DNA from: Paenibacillus silvestris
Lineage (GTDB): Bacteria; Bacillota; Bacilli; Paenibacillales; NBRC-103111
NCBI RefSeq assembly: GCF_009882985.1
Contig: NZ_WTUZ01000039.1
Span: forward strand, 372,001-436,000
Direction of reading: 5' to 3'
Length of the DNA stretch: 64,000 nt
Part shown: one piece after another, positions 33,961 to 43,356 of the stretch
Layout of the letters: every line of letters starts with the position of its first letter
How positions within the stretch are numbered: position 1 is the stretch's first letter
Made by a program: the position numbers and the translations under genes
The notes under the pieces: generated by a model
Databases searched by the model: none
Seen by the model: only the letters and a program-made list of their open reading frames with translations
Told to the model about the DNA's origin: nothing

Positions 33961-34848
33961 TTAAAGATCCGTATCCTTGTTCTGGAAGCGGAATTGTATC
34001 AGTGTCACGATGATGATGGAGAAGAACAGAATGAACGAGCCAGCTGCTGCATAACCGAAGTGACTTAGCTGGAAACCATTGCGATAAATGAACAGGGCAA
34101 CGGATGTCGTGCTGTCCAAGGGACCGCCTTGGGTCATAATGAAAGGCTCCTCGAAAAACTGCAGCCAACCAATCATCGTTGTGATGGAGACGAAAAAGAT
34201 GGCGAAACGCAGCATCGGGATCGTAATGTACCACATTTGCTGCAAACGGGTCGCCCCGTCTAACTCGGCTGCTTCATAATTGGATTTCGGAATCCCTTGC
34301 AGACCGGCAATGAAAATAATCATATTGAGGCCAATGGCTCTCCACAACGCTAGTAATATCAGCGATATTTTCGCAACGATAGGGTGTGTCAACCAAGGAA
34401 CAGGTCCAAGGTGAACCAGTTTGAGCAAGTAATTTAATAACCCGAATGTCGGATTGTATAAGTAGAACCATACGACAGCGACGGCAACAACGTTGGTCAC
34501 GGAAGGTAGGTAATAGACGACACGGAACGCTTTAAAAATACGGGAGGTTCCGAAATTGATAAGTACTGCGACGCCAAGTGAACAGAGGATAACCAGTGGA
34601 ACCCCGATCACAACGTAGAACAACGTATTGAAGATCGCTTTTATAAAAATCGAGTCAGAAAGTACATCCTTGTAGTTTTGCAGGCCAATGAATTTGATAT
34701 TTGAATAATCGGCTAGCCCAGCTAAGTCCATGTTCGTGAAGCTAATCACCAAGGCAATCAGGATCGGGATCACAGAGAACAGGGTTAACAGAATCAATGT
34801 TGGAGCAATAAAGAAATAGGGCGCTCTTTTGGCGGCAGATCCCTTCAT
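33961..34848 (-). CDS. carbohydrate ABC transporter permease (MalF type)
   Basis: 295 residues, six helices (first APYFFIAPTLILLTLFSVIPI), EAA loop YEAAELDGATRLQQMWYITIPML. The ATG at 34848 follows AAGGAGAGG; upstream in-frame codons lack a signal. Its stop touches the start region of the MalG-type partner, indicating translational coupling. The binding protein gene lies 90 bp upstream. Confidence 0.9.
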   Translation of the reverse strand: MKGSAAKRAPYFFIAPTLILLTLFSVIPILIALVISFTNMDLAGLADYSNIKFIGLQNYKDVLSDSIFIKAIFNTLFYVVIGVPLVILCSLGVAVLINFGTSRIFKAFRVVYYLPSVTNVVAVAVVWFYLYNPTFGLLNYLLKLVHLGPVPWLTHPIVAKISLILLALWRAIGLNMIIFIAGLQGIPKSNYEAAELDGATRLQQMWYITIPMLRFAIFFVSITTMIGWLQFFEEPFIMTQGGPLDSTTSVALFIYRNGFQLSHFGYAAAGSFILFFSIIIVTLIQFRFQNKDTDL

Positions 34849-34938
34849 GACAAATCCTCTCCTTTCCGAGGGATGAAGTGCTTGTAGCATTGAACAGCTA
34901 ACCAGCATAAGCCGGCTAGCTGTGTAGTGGAAATATCT

Positions 34939-36198
34939 TTATTTAGAAAGGATGGATTCGGATTTTTTGTTGAAAGCATCCAATTCAGTTTGCACATTGG
35001 CGCCGCCACGATAAATGTTTTCAAAAGTTTTCAGCACGTTTTGAGCGATTTCTTCCCATGATTTGATCAGTGGCATCGGCTCGGAAGCGTTCATTTGTTC
35101 CCCGATCACTTTGTAATTCGCATCGTTCGTTAGAGCAGGATCTTCCCAAGCTTTCTTCGTTGCAGGCAATGTGTTAGTCAGCTTCAGCCACTCCAGCTGT
35201 GTTTCTGGCTTGCTCATATAAGCCAAGAACTTGAGTGCTTCGTCTTTATGCTCTGTGTATTGGAAGACGGATAGATCCGAACCCCCTAAGGAAGAGGTGT
35301 TGTTCAGTTTCTTAGGCAGAACAGCTGTAGCCCATTTGTCTTTGATATCAGGAGCTTGATCGTTAATCAGCTTGATCATCCAAGGACCACTGATGAACAT
35401 TGGCGTAATCCCTTTTTGGAAAGCTGGAACGATGTCCATGCCAAGGTCTTTCGGCGCAGAGCCATTTTTGAAGAAGCTGTTCAAGTAATCAACCGCGCCT
35501 ACGAATTCAGGTTGGTTGAAAAGCGGTTTGTTGCCGTCAAGCAGCTTGGAACCATTTTGGCGAGCGAACATGAATGCTAGGGATTGCTCTTTCGCATCGA
35601 TGCTGATTCCGTAGTTGCCGTTACCGCGTGCAGCTAATTTCTTAGCAGCGTCGGACAACTCGTCCCAAGTTTTCGGAGCTTCGTTAAAGCCGACGGATTT
35701 TAATAGATCCGTACGATAGTAAAGAACACGAGTATCAATATACCAAGGAACACCAACGACAGTTTCACCTTGTTTGGTTGTGTTGACCGCTCCTGGATAG
35801 AAGTTGGCTTCTGCGAACTCCGGATATTTGCTCAGTTCCGGTTTCAAATCCATCAAGGCTTTGGCAGATGCGAATTCCGGAATCCAGGTCGTACCCATTT
35901 GAAGAACGTCAGGACCTTTCTTGGAAGCAACAGCTGTGAGCAGCTTGTCATGCGCCGTATCCCAAGGCAGGGCTTGTACATTGATTTTGATATTTGGATT
36001 GTCTTGCATGAATTTTTCTGCGATTTTCGGGAGCGATTTCGCCTCTTCGCCCATTCCCCAAACATTTAGTGTTACTTGCGAACCGCCTGTTGCTGGACTT
36101 CCAGAGCTTTGCGGTGTCTCGCTTTTAGAACCACATCCTGTAAGAACTCCCGCTACCAATAAGGTCCCGGCCAACACTGTTGTGATTTGTTTACGCAT
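34939..36198 (-). CDS. sugar ABC transporter substrate-binding lipoprotein
   Basis: 419 residues. Signal MRKQITTVLAGTLLVAGVLTGC with Cys 22 as lipid anchor; mature extracellular family 1 binding protein (VTLNVWGMGEEAKSLPKIAEKF, GVPWYIDTRVLYYRTDLL, GITPMFISGPWMI). It captures the sugar for the two permeases that follow in the operon. Neighbouring GH3 and GH94 genes suggest sophoro-oligosaccharides, as for the Listeria innocua SO-binding protein; this is inference from synteny. GAGGAAAAGG precedes the ATG at 36198. Confidence 0.9.
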   Translation of the reverse strand: MRKQITTVLAGTLLVAGVLTGCGSKSETPQSSGSPATGGSQVTLNVWGMGEEAKSLPKIAEKFMQDNPNIKINVQALPWDTAHDKLLTAVASKKGPDVLQMGTTWIPEFASAKALMDLKPELSKYPEFAEANFYPGAVNTTKQGETVVGVPWYIDTRVLYYRTDLLKSVGFNEAPKTWDELSDAAKKLAARGNGNYGISIDAKEQSLAFMFARQNGSKLLDGNKPLFNQPEFVGAVDYLNSFFKNGSAPKDLGMDIVPAFQKGITPMFISGPWMIKLINDQAPDIKDKWATAVLPKKLNNTSSLGGSDLSVFQYTEHKDEALKFLAYMSKPETQLEWLKLTNTLPATKKAWEDPALTNDANYKVIGEQMNASEPMPLIKSWEEIAQNVLKTFENIYRGGANVQTELDAFNKKSESILSK

Positions 36199-36359
36199 TT
36201 CCTTTTCCTCCCAATTGTTGTTCATTTGTTTAATAGGGTGCACGGTTACTCAAGAAAATATTAGTTATATGGTTATATTTTTTAACCGCATATTCTCAGG
36301 AATAAAATCGGAATCCCTACTAAATAATAGAAATACGATATGCTATCCTACTAATCTGA

Positions 36360-36566
36360 GAAACGTTTCGATTCACTATAAAAAATAATATAAAAACTCT
36401 ACATTGGTCAATAGAAACGTTTCGATGTCATTATAAAACAACTTGATATCGTTTTCAACTAGTTATTTTTAAATAATAAAAACGTTTGGAAAACTAAAAT
36501 AAGCTCACTTCTATAGGTTGACGTCATTTTTTATAGTGTTTATAATATGAATCGAAACGTTTCGAT
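36360..36566. promoter_or_regulatory. divergent promoter region with four LacI-type operators
   Basis: Operators with core GAAACGTTTC at 36360-36369 and 36414-36423, a degenerate AAAACGTTTG at 36479-36488, and the perfect 16-bp palindrome ATCGAAACGTTTCGAT at 36551-36566. The GH3 promoter is TTGACG (36518-36523), 17 bp, TATAAT (36541-36546), with the palindrome just after the -10. On the minus strand a TTGACC (36411-36406) and A+T-rich -10 candidates lie between the first two operators. The LacI protein at 42255 is the likely binder. Confidence 0.75.
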
Positions 36567-36619
36567 CTATCCTTTATCCAGATTGAAATCAAATGAATGA
36601 AGCCAAAGGAGGCATCGTG

Positions 36620-38782
36620 ATGACGGATCAACAATTGAATGCTCTGCTTAAAGAGCTCACTTTGGAAGAGAAAATATCCCAACTGTTGCAGTTGGCCGCT
36701 CCTTTCTTCGATGGATCGGGGACAGAAGGGCAGATTACAGGCCCAATGGCGTCCATGGGCATTAACGATGACATTGTAAAAAATACGGGCTCCGTACTGG
36801 GGCTGTCGGGTGCAATAGAAACGATCAGCGTCCAAGAAGCTCATATGAAAAAGAACCGTCTGGGAATTCCGCTGCTTGTCATGGCGGATATTATCCACGG
36901 TTATAAAACGATATTCCCTGTGCCGCTGGCTATCAGCTGCTCGTGGGATTTGGAAGCGGCTGAACGAAGCGCGGAAATTGCTGCGGCGGAAGCATCTGCT
37001 GCCGGGGTACATGTGACTTTCTCACCTATGGTTGATTTGGTACGTGATCCCCGCTGGGGCCGCGTTATGGAAACGACAGGTGAAGATCCTTACCTGAACG
37101 GAGAATTTGCTAGGGCTTTTGTCCGCGGGTATCAGGGAAAAGATTTGAAGAACGACCTTACGCGTCTTGCTGCCTGCGTGAAACATTTTGCAGCCTATGG
37201 AGCAGGGGAAGGCGGCCGCGACTACAATACGGTCGACATGTCGGAGCGTCAACTGCGGGAATATTACCTGCCTGCTTATAAGGCTGCCTTGGATGAAGGC
37301 GCTGAACTAGTGATGACAGCGTTCAACACGGTAGATGGTATTCCAGCGGCAGGCAACAAACGGTTAATGCGCGATTTGCTTCGGAAAGAATGGGGCTTTG
37401 ACGGTGTTGTTATCTCCGATTGGGGCGCTGTGAAAGAAATGATCCCGCATGGCGTAGCTGCCGACGAAGCAGAAGCAGCCTACAAAAGCCTACTCGCGGG
37501 TGTCGATATTGAAATGATGACCACTTGTTACGAGAATCATTTGAAGCAGCTTGTGGAAAACGGGGAAGTCGATGAAGCTCTGATCGACGAAGCTGTTCTT
37601 CGCATTCTAGAGCTGAAACAGAAGCTGGGATTGTTCGATAATCCGTATCGCGGTGCTGATGTTAACCGTGAACGTGAGATTGTCCTGAGTGCAGAACATC
37701 GCCAGGCCGCGCGTGATTTGGCAGTGAAGTCCTGCGTTCTCTTGAAAAATGAGTCTGTGCTTCCGCTTAAGAAGGAACAAAACATAGCATTAATCGGCCC
37801 GTTCGCTCAAAACGGAGATATCCTCGGTCCATGGTCATGGTTGGGTTCAAAAGAGGAAGCCGTTCAACTGTATGACGGCTTGAAAGCAAAAACGTCCCGC
37901 ATCGTTACGGCTCAAGGCAGCGATATTGAGAGCGTGACAGCAACGCAACTAGAGGAAGCATTAAGCGTGGCGCGCGAAGCTGATGTCATCGTGTTAGCCC
38001 TCGGCGAGCACTCGGATATGAGCGGTGAAGCAGGCAGTCGAGCGAATATTCGCCTGCCGGATGCTCAGCTTGAGCTGACGGCCAAGCTGAAAAGCCTTGG
38101 CAAGCCGATGGTAGCGGTACTATTCAATGGTCGTCCGCTGGATCTTCACGGTGTGTACGACGTAGTGGATGCCGTGCTTGAAGCATGGTACCCCGGAACC
38201 GAAGGTGGTGCGGCGGTCGCAGACCTTCTGTACGGGGATAGCAATCCATCGGGCAGATTGACGATGTCGTTCCCATTTGCTGTTGGACAAGTGCCCGTCT
38301 ATTACAACAACTTTAATACAGGACGCCCTCAAGGAGCTCCTGATGCTCAAGTGCGTTATGTTTCTCAGTACCTAGACATTCCCAATGCACCACTTTATCC
38401 TTTCGGTTACGGCTTGAGTTACACGACTTTCGCGTACAGCGACGCTTCGATTTCATCAGATCGGATGGCTTTGGGTCAATCGCTTGAAGTGACTGTGAAG
38501 GTTACAAATACGGGCGAAGTCGCTGGAGAAGAAGTTGTTCAGCTATATGTGCGTGATGTGGCAGGCGAAGTGGTCCGTCCGTTAAAAGAATTGAAAGGTT
38601 TCCGTAAAATCAAGCTGCAACCGGGTGAGGTTCAGGAAGTCACGTTCTTATTGACGGAGGAGCAGCTTCGTTACCATCATTCCGACTTGTCCTTGTTAAG
38701 CGATGCTGGGGAGTTCGCTGTTTTCGTTGGCAGCAGCAGCAGGGATGTTTTACAAGCACTTTCATTTCAATTAATCAAGTAA
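36620..38782 (+). CDS. GH3 beta-glucosidase
   Basis: 720 residues, no signal peptide, BglX-like. The N-terminal barrel has KHFAAYGAGEGGRDYNTVDMS and the nucleophile Asp in GFDGVVISDWGAVKEM; the alpha/beta sandwich has ALGEHSDMSGEAGSR; an Fn3-like C-terminal domain (VTVKVTNTGEVAGEEVVQLYV) follows. AAAGGAGG precedes the ATG at 36620 by 7-8 bp. It releases glucose from the non-reducing end of imported beta-glucosides. Next to a GH94 1,2-beta-oligoglucan phosphorylase it probably acts on sophorose, like the Listeria innocua GH3 partner; specificity is inferred. Confidence 0.9.
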   Translation: MTDQQLNALLKELTLEEKISQLLQLAAPFFDGSGTEGQITGPMASMGINDDIVKNTGSVLGLSGAIETISVQEAHMKKNRLGIPLLVMADIIHGYKTIFPVPLAISCSWDLEAAERSAEIAAAEASAAGVHVTFSPMVDLVRDPRWGRVMETTGEDPYLNGEFARAFVRGYQGKDLKNDLTRLAACVKHFAAYGAGEGGRDYNTVDMSERQLREYYLPAYKAALDEGAELVMTAFNTVDGIPAAGNKRLMRDLLRKEWGFDGVVISDWGAVKEMIPHGVAADEAEAAYKSLLAGVDIEMMTTCYENHLKQLVENGEVDEALIDEAVLRILELKQKLGLFDNPYRGADVNREREIVLSAEHRQAARDLAVKSCVLLKNESVLPLKKEQNIALIGPFAQNGDILGPWSWLGSKEEAVQLYDGLKAKTSRIVTAQGSDIESVTATQLEEALSVAREADVIVLALGEHSDMSGEAGSRANIRLPDAQLELTAKLKSLGKPMVAVLFNGRPLDLHGVYDVVDAVLEAWYPGTEGGAAVADLLYGDSNPSGRLTMSFPFAVGQVPVYYNNFNTGRPQGAPDAQVRYVSQYLDIPNAPLYPFGYGLSYTTFAYSDASISSDRMALGQSLEVTVKVTNTGEVAGEEVVQLYVRDVAGEVVRPLKELKGFRKIKLQPGEVQEVTFLLTEEQLRYHHSDLSLLSDAGEFAVFVGSSSRDVLQALSFQLIK

Positions 38783-38804
38783 ATAGTAAGCATGAGGAAA
38801 GCGA

Positions 38805-41800
38805 GTGAACAACATGGCAGCTGCCGAACAGGCGGATTTTCAACTGAAGTCGGGAAATTTGCAATTTTCCTTCCTTAGCAGCGGGGATATTCGCGAAATC
38901 CTGTATAAGAACATCATGATTAACCAATGGGTTGCTAATCCCGTTGATGGATCACTAAATAACCTTTATTTGCGCGTACACGCTTCTAGTGGAATCAAAA
39001 TTGTACCACTGATGGGCGCTCGCTCAGTAAGCAAAGTGCAGTACTCGGCATCTAAAGTATCTTGGCAAGGTGTGGCTGAAGGGCTCGAATACGAATTAAC
39101 TTTTCATCTGACAACGCATGACATCTGGTTCTGGGAAGTCCAGGTGAAGGGCGATGCGGAAGTTGACGTCATGTACGGTCAAGATGTTGGCCTTGCTGAT
39201 AAAGGCGCTGTTCGCAGTAACGAAGCTTATTTATCACAATATATCGACCACGCGGCCTTTGCGAATGGCGAAAACGGCTATGCCGTCTGCTCTCGTCAAA
39301 ATATGCCGCAACAAGGGGCGTTCCCCTACTTGCAGCAAGGTGGTTTAACCAAGCTAGTCGGATATTCGACGGATGGTTTCCAGTTCTACGGTTTATCGTA
39401 CAAGGAAACGAATGTGCCTGAAGCGTTGTCTCAAAACCAGCTTGCGAACGAAGTGTACCAGTACGAATTTGCGTTCACAGCCCTGCAATCCGAGCGTGTG
39501 AAGGTGAAGGGTACGGCGCGTTTTGTTTTCTACGGCTTGTTTAAGTCTGATCATCCAGAGACCATTCAAGGACTGGAATATAACTCCGAAATTCTAAGCG
39601 CATGGGAAGAAGCTAGTGCTCAAAGCCATTCATTCAACCAGGAGCTTGATAAGGTGACTTTTTTCGGTCATCTAGGTGTACCATTGACCACCTTGTCAAT
39701 GACCCAAGATGAGCTTGCCCATTATTTCCCGAACAGACGTCAGGAAGAGTTTGACGGAGACAAGCTGCTATCCTTTTTCACGGAAACTCATGAACACGTT
39801 ATTCTGAAGGAAAAAGAGCTTCTCGTAGAACGCCCGCATGGACACATCCTCATGTCTGGCGATAATGCTCGCCTGAAAGAAGATGTGATGACGACCACTT
39901 CCTATATGTACGGTATCTTCAACTCACAGGTGGTTGTTGGAAACACATCGTTCAACAAAATGTTGACGAATGCACGGAATGCCTTAAATGTGATGAAAAC
40001 ATCAGGACAGCGCATTTACGTGGAGGTTCAAGGCCAATACCGTCTGCTCACCATGCCGTCGATGTTTGAACTTGGTTTCAACTATGCGCGTTGGTATTAC
40101 AAAATGGCGGACGATATGCTTGTGATCACGAACCTGACTACCGTGGACACGCCGGAAATCCATTTGCGAGTTCGTTCCCAAAGTGGAAAGGCTTATCGTT
40201 TCCTTGTAACCAATCAAGTCACGATGAACAACAACGAATACGAATCGTATTTCAGCTGCAAGCAGGAAGGACAAACGTTGTCCTTCTATGCGTCCCCTGA
40301 TTCCGACAGCGCGAAGGTTTGGCCGCAGTTGTGCTACCGAGTGCGCGTTGCAGGTGCTAACATGAGAGTTGGCAACGAAACGATGCTCGCGCAAAACGTT
40401 CAGCCCCTAGCTGCTTCCACTGTTGTGATGGAGCTTGACGCCAGCAGTGAATGGAGCTTGACCATTCAGGGACTCCTGAGAGATGAAGCTCTGCCATTCA
40501 CAGAGGTAGACACAACGGATGAGATTGCACGTTACCGGGACTTTTTTGCCAGTGTGATGAATGGGTTCCATCTGTCACAGAACGGTGGCGCAGCTGACAG
40601 CTTGGAGAAAGTCAATACGCTTGCCTGGTGGTATACGCACAATATGCTAGTGCACTACTCCGTCCCGCACGGTTTGGAGCAGTATGGAGGTGCCGCTTGG
40701 GGAACACGCGATGTGTGCCAAGGTCCAGCGGAATACTTCCTTGCAACGCAAAAATACGGTGAAGTGCGCGACATTCTCAAAACCGTCTATTCCCATCAGT
40801 ACGAAGACGACGGCAACTGGCCTCAATGGTTCATGTTCGACCGTTATGCGGCGATTCAGCAGGAAGAAAGCCATGGCGATATCATCGTGTGGCCACTGAA
40901 AGTGTTAAGCGACTATTTGGCAGCTACCAAAGACTTTGGTATTCTCCAGGAGAAAGTTCCGTATACGAAGCGGCATGTGTTCGAATTTACGGAAGAGGCT
41001 GCGACGCTATTTGATCATGCCAAAAAAGAAATTGATTACATCAAAAATCATTTCCTTCATGGCACTCATCTTTCCTCCTATGGCGATGGTGATTGGGATG
41101 ATACACTTCAGCCGGCGAATGCGCAGCTAAAGAAATATATGGTTAGCAGCTGGACTGTTGCTTTAACTTATCAGGTGTTCAACCAATTGTCAGCGGCGGT
41201 TAGTGAAGTTGACGAACAGCTGGCAGCGGAGCTAAGAGATTTGGCCGCAGGTATCAAGGCTGATTTCAACAGCTACATGCTGGGAACGGATGTCATTCCG
41301 GGCTTCGTATACATGGAGGAGCCAGGCAAAGCGGAATTGATGCTGCATCCTACGGATAACAAGACAGGGATTCAATACCGTCTGCTTCCGATGACGCGCA
41401 GTATGATCGGCGAGCTTTTAACAGAAGAACAAGCCATTTCCCATTATGATCTCATTAAAAAAGAGCTGTATTATCCAGACGGCGTCCGCTTGATGAACCG
41501 TCCTGCCAACTATGTCGGCGGTATCAGCACGAACTTCAAGCGAGCTGAGCAAGCGGCTAACTTCGGCCGAGAGATCGGGCTGCAGTACGTCCACGCTCAC
41601 ATCCGTTTCGTCGAGGCCATGGCCAAGCTGGGCAAAGCCGATGAAGCCTGGAAGGGACTCGAGATGATTAATCCAGTCGGCATCCAACATGTTGTGCCGA
41701 ATGCGGAACTGCGTCAGAGCAACAGCTACTTCAGCAGCTCGGACGGAAAGTTTGGCACGCGTTACGAAGCGCAGGAGCGTTTCGGAGAGCTGAAGGACGG

Positions 41801-42155
41801 CGCTGTACCGGTCAAAGGCGGATGGAGAATTTACTCCAGCGGTCCGGGAATCTACATGAACCAGTTGATCTCGAATGTCCTGGGTATTCGCTTGGAAGGC
41901 GGCGACCTGGTTCTAGATCCTGTGCTTCCGCAAGAACTGGATGGTTTGCAGTTCGATTTCCAAGTGCTGGGACGCCCTGTGACGTTCATCTATCATTTAG
42001 AAGAGCGGTCCGCTAGTTATGTGACGGTTAACAAGAAAGAAGTGAGTGCCGAAGCAACCGCCAACCGTTATCGCCAGGGTGGCCTCCGCATCAGCGCGCA
42101 GGATCTTAACACGCTTATTAATGAAGAAACAAATGTGATTGATGTGTATCTGTAA
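38805..42155 (+). CDS. GH94 1,2-beta-oligoglucan phosphorylase-type enzyme
   Basis: 1116 residues, close to the roughly 1080-1110 of characterised 1,2-beta-oligoglucan phosphorylases (EC 2.4.1.333), which split beta-1,2-glucan chains with phosphate to give glucose 1-phosphate. N-terminal beta-sandwich region (about 1-560), then an (alpha/alpha)6 barrel with GTRDVCQGPAEYFL, DGNWPQWFMFDRY and HGDIIVWPL. The general acid Asp is expected in GDGDWDDTLQP (codons near 41085-41105). No signal peptide, so intracellular. GTG start at 38805 with GAGGAAAG upstream; ATG 38814 is an alternative. The SBP/permease/GH3/LacI neighbours match the Listeria locus, which is the main support over other GH94 specificities. 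Confidence 0.85.
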   Translation: MNNMAAAEQADFQLKSGNLQFSFLSSGDIREILYKNIMINQWVANPVDGSLNNLYLRVHASSGIKIVPLMGARSVSKVQYSASKVSWQGVAEGLEYELTFHLTTHDIWFWEVQVKGDAEVDVMYGQDVGLADKGAVRSNEAYLSQYIDHAAFANGENGYAVCSRQNMPQQGAFPYLQQGGLTKLVGYSTDGFQFYGLSYKETNVPEALSQNQLANEVYQYEFAFTALQSERVKVKGTARFVFYGLFKSDHPETIQGLEYNSEILSAWEEASAQSHSFNQELDKVTFFGHLGVPLTTLSMTQDELAHYFPNRRQEEFDGDKLLSFFTETHEHVILKEKELLVERPHGHILMSGDNARLKEDVMTTTSYMYGIFNSQVVVGNTSFNKMLTNARNALNVMKTSGQRIYVEVQGQYRLLTMPSMFELGFNYARWYYKMADDMLVITNLTTVDTPEIHLRVRSQSGKAYRFLVTNQVTMNNNEYESYFSCKQEGQTLSFYASPDSDSAKVWPQLCYRVRVAGANMRVGNETMLAQNVQPLAASTVVMELDASSEWSLTIQGLLRDEALPFTEVDTTDEIARYRDFFASVMNGFHLSQNGGAADSLEKVNTLAWWYTHNMLVHYSVPHGLEQYGGAAWGTRDVCQGPAEYFLATQKYGEVRDILKTVYSHQYEDDGNWPQWFMFDRYAAIQQEESHGDIIVWPLKVLSDYLAATKDFGILQEKVPYTKRHVFEFTEEAATLFDHAKKEIDYIKNHFLHGTHLSSYGDGDWDDTLQPANAQLKKYMVSSWTVALTYQVFNQLSAAVSEVDEQLAAELRDLAAGIKADFNSYMLGTDVIPGFVYMEEPGKAELMLHPTDNKTGIQYRLLPMTRSMIGELLTEEQAISHYDLIKKELYYPDGVRLMNRPANYVGGISTNFKRAEQAANFGREIGLQYVHAHIRFVEAMAKLGKADEAWKGLEMINPVGIQHVVPNAELRQSNSYFSSSDGKFGTRYEAQERFGELKDGAVPVKGGWRIYSSGPGIYMNQLISNVLGIRLEGGDLVLDPVLPQELDGLQFDFQVLGRPVTFIYHLEERSASYVTVNKKEVSAEATANRYRQGGLRISAQDLNTLINEETNVIDVYL

Positions 42156-42163
42156 GAAAAATC

Positions 42164-42187
42164 GGCGATCTTAAGGATCGCCTTTTT
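42164..42187 (+). terminator. hairpin terminator between GH94 and lacI-type genes
   Basis: GGCGATC (42164-42170) pairs with GATCGCC (42176-42182), followed by TTTTT. The regulator gene is thus at least partly transcribed separately. Confidence 0.7.
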
Positions 42188-42254
42188 CCTTTTGAAAAGT
42201 TCTTTATGATATAGTAAGAAGAAAACGAAAGTGTAGATGTTAGGAGCGGTTTCT

Positions 42255-43220
42255 GTGATCAGCATTAAAGATGTTGCCAAAAAAGCGGGCGTTTCTATCT
42301 CGACCGTGTCCTATGCGCTCAACGGAAACCCCAAGGTGACGGAGGAAACGAGCGCAAGGATTTTGAAGATAGCCAGCGAGCTGAACTATGTTCCGAATGC
42401 CGCGGCAAGAACGTTAAAGAAGCGGGTCTCCAAAATCATCGGTGTTTATTTGACTGATTTCAGCGGGGCGTTTTACGGAGAAATTCTGCAGGGGATGAAA
42501 GAGGTACTGAACAAAAGAGGTTATGATCTGATCGTCTGCAGCGGTTCCTACTCCCACCGCTTGCTGCCACAGCGGATGATTGACGGGGCTGTTGTCTTGG
42601 ACCACTCGTTCGCTAGCGAAGAACTGCTGCAATTGGCAGACCGTGGACATAAATTGGTTGTGCTGGACCGGGAATTGAGCCATTCGAACATTAATCATGT
42701 GCTTCTCGACAATAAAGCAGGTGCTACTCTGGCTGTCGAATATTTGATTGAAAGAGGCCATCGGAAGCTGTATGTCTTAACAGGACCGAAGGATTCCTAC
42801 GACTCCAAACAGCGATTACAGGCAACTAAACAAACCATTGAGCGGCATTCCGATCTGATTTATGTCGAGATTGAGGGTAATTTCAATAAGGATTCCGGGG
42901 AAAGAGCTGCCGAACAAATTATACGAGAATATAAAGAACCTGTCGCTGTTTTTTGCATGAACGATGAAATGGCCATTGGCTTGTACAACACCCTGTTGAA
43001 AACGGATTTCCGGATCGGTGAGCATATCCACATTATCGGTTTCGACAACATCGAGCTGACGCAGTATACGCAGCCGCGACTCGCAACGATCGATTACTCC
43101 AAACGCAAGTGGGGGGCTTTGGCTTCTGAGCAGCTTATTAAGCTGATTGGGGGAGAGAAAGTGGAACATGAGCGGGTTTATGTAAGTCTGATTAAGGGTG
43201 AGTCGGTTGGAGAAGGATGA
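42255..43220 (+). CDS. LacI family transcriptional regulator
   Basis: 321 residues. N-terminal LacI headpiece SIKDVAKKAGVSISTVSYALNGNPKV with hinge PNAAARTLKKR, then a periplasmic-binding-protein-like effector domain (IGVYLTDFSGAFYGEILQGM, IHIIGFDNIELTQYTQPRLATIDY). GTG start at 42255, 8 bp after AGGAG (42242-42246). It most likely represses the importer and GH3-GH94 units through the GAAACGTTTC sites at 36360-36566. The effector is probably a short glucan such as sophorose (inference). Confidence 0.9.
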   Translation: MISIKDVAKKAGVSISTVSYALNGNPKVTEETSARILKIASELNYVPNAAARTLKKRVSKIIGVYLTDFSGAFYGEILQGMKEVLNKRGYDLIVCSGSYSHRLLPQRMIDGAVVLDHSFASEELLQLADRGHKLVVLDRELSHSNINHVLLDNKAGATLAVEYLIERGHRKLYVLTGPKDSYDSKQRLQATKQTIERHSDLIYVEIEGNFNKDSGERAAEQIIREYKEPVAVFCMNDEMAIGLYNTLLKTDFRIGEHIHIIGFDNIELTQYTQPRLATIDYSKRKWGALASEQLIKLIGGEKVEHERVYVSLIKGESVGEG

Positions 43221-43284
43221 GATCAGCCAGCTTATGGACGTTATTTGAGTAAGACTCTCCCTCGTGACAATTAGCGCAATAGAT

Positions 43285-43318
43285 AAAAGCTCATTCATTT
43301 TACGAATGAGCTTTTGTG
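43285..43318 (+). terminator. Rho-independent terminator
   Basis: A perfect 12-bp stem AAAAGCTCATTC (43285-43296) / GAATGAGCTTTT (43304-43315). Confidence 0.8.
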
Positions 43319-43356
43319 GGTTACATCAGGTTGCGTGACTTTGCCTTCTTCCAGCA

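Noticed and set aside
33941-34234. 5' extension of the MalG-type permease
   Set aside because: The extension is His/Arg-rich nonsense lying antisense-frame over the MalF-type gene; the permease clearly begins at the ribosome site before 33940.
36360-36566. GAAACGTTTC sites as CcpA cre elements
   Set aside because: They lack the TG...CA ends of cre and are clustered in a locus with its own LacI regulator, so a local operator is more likely.
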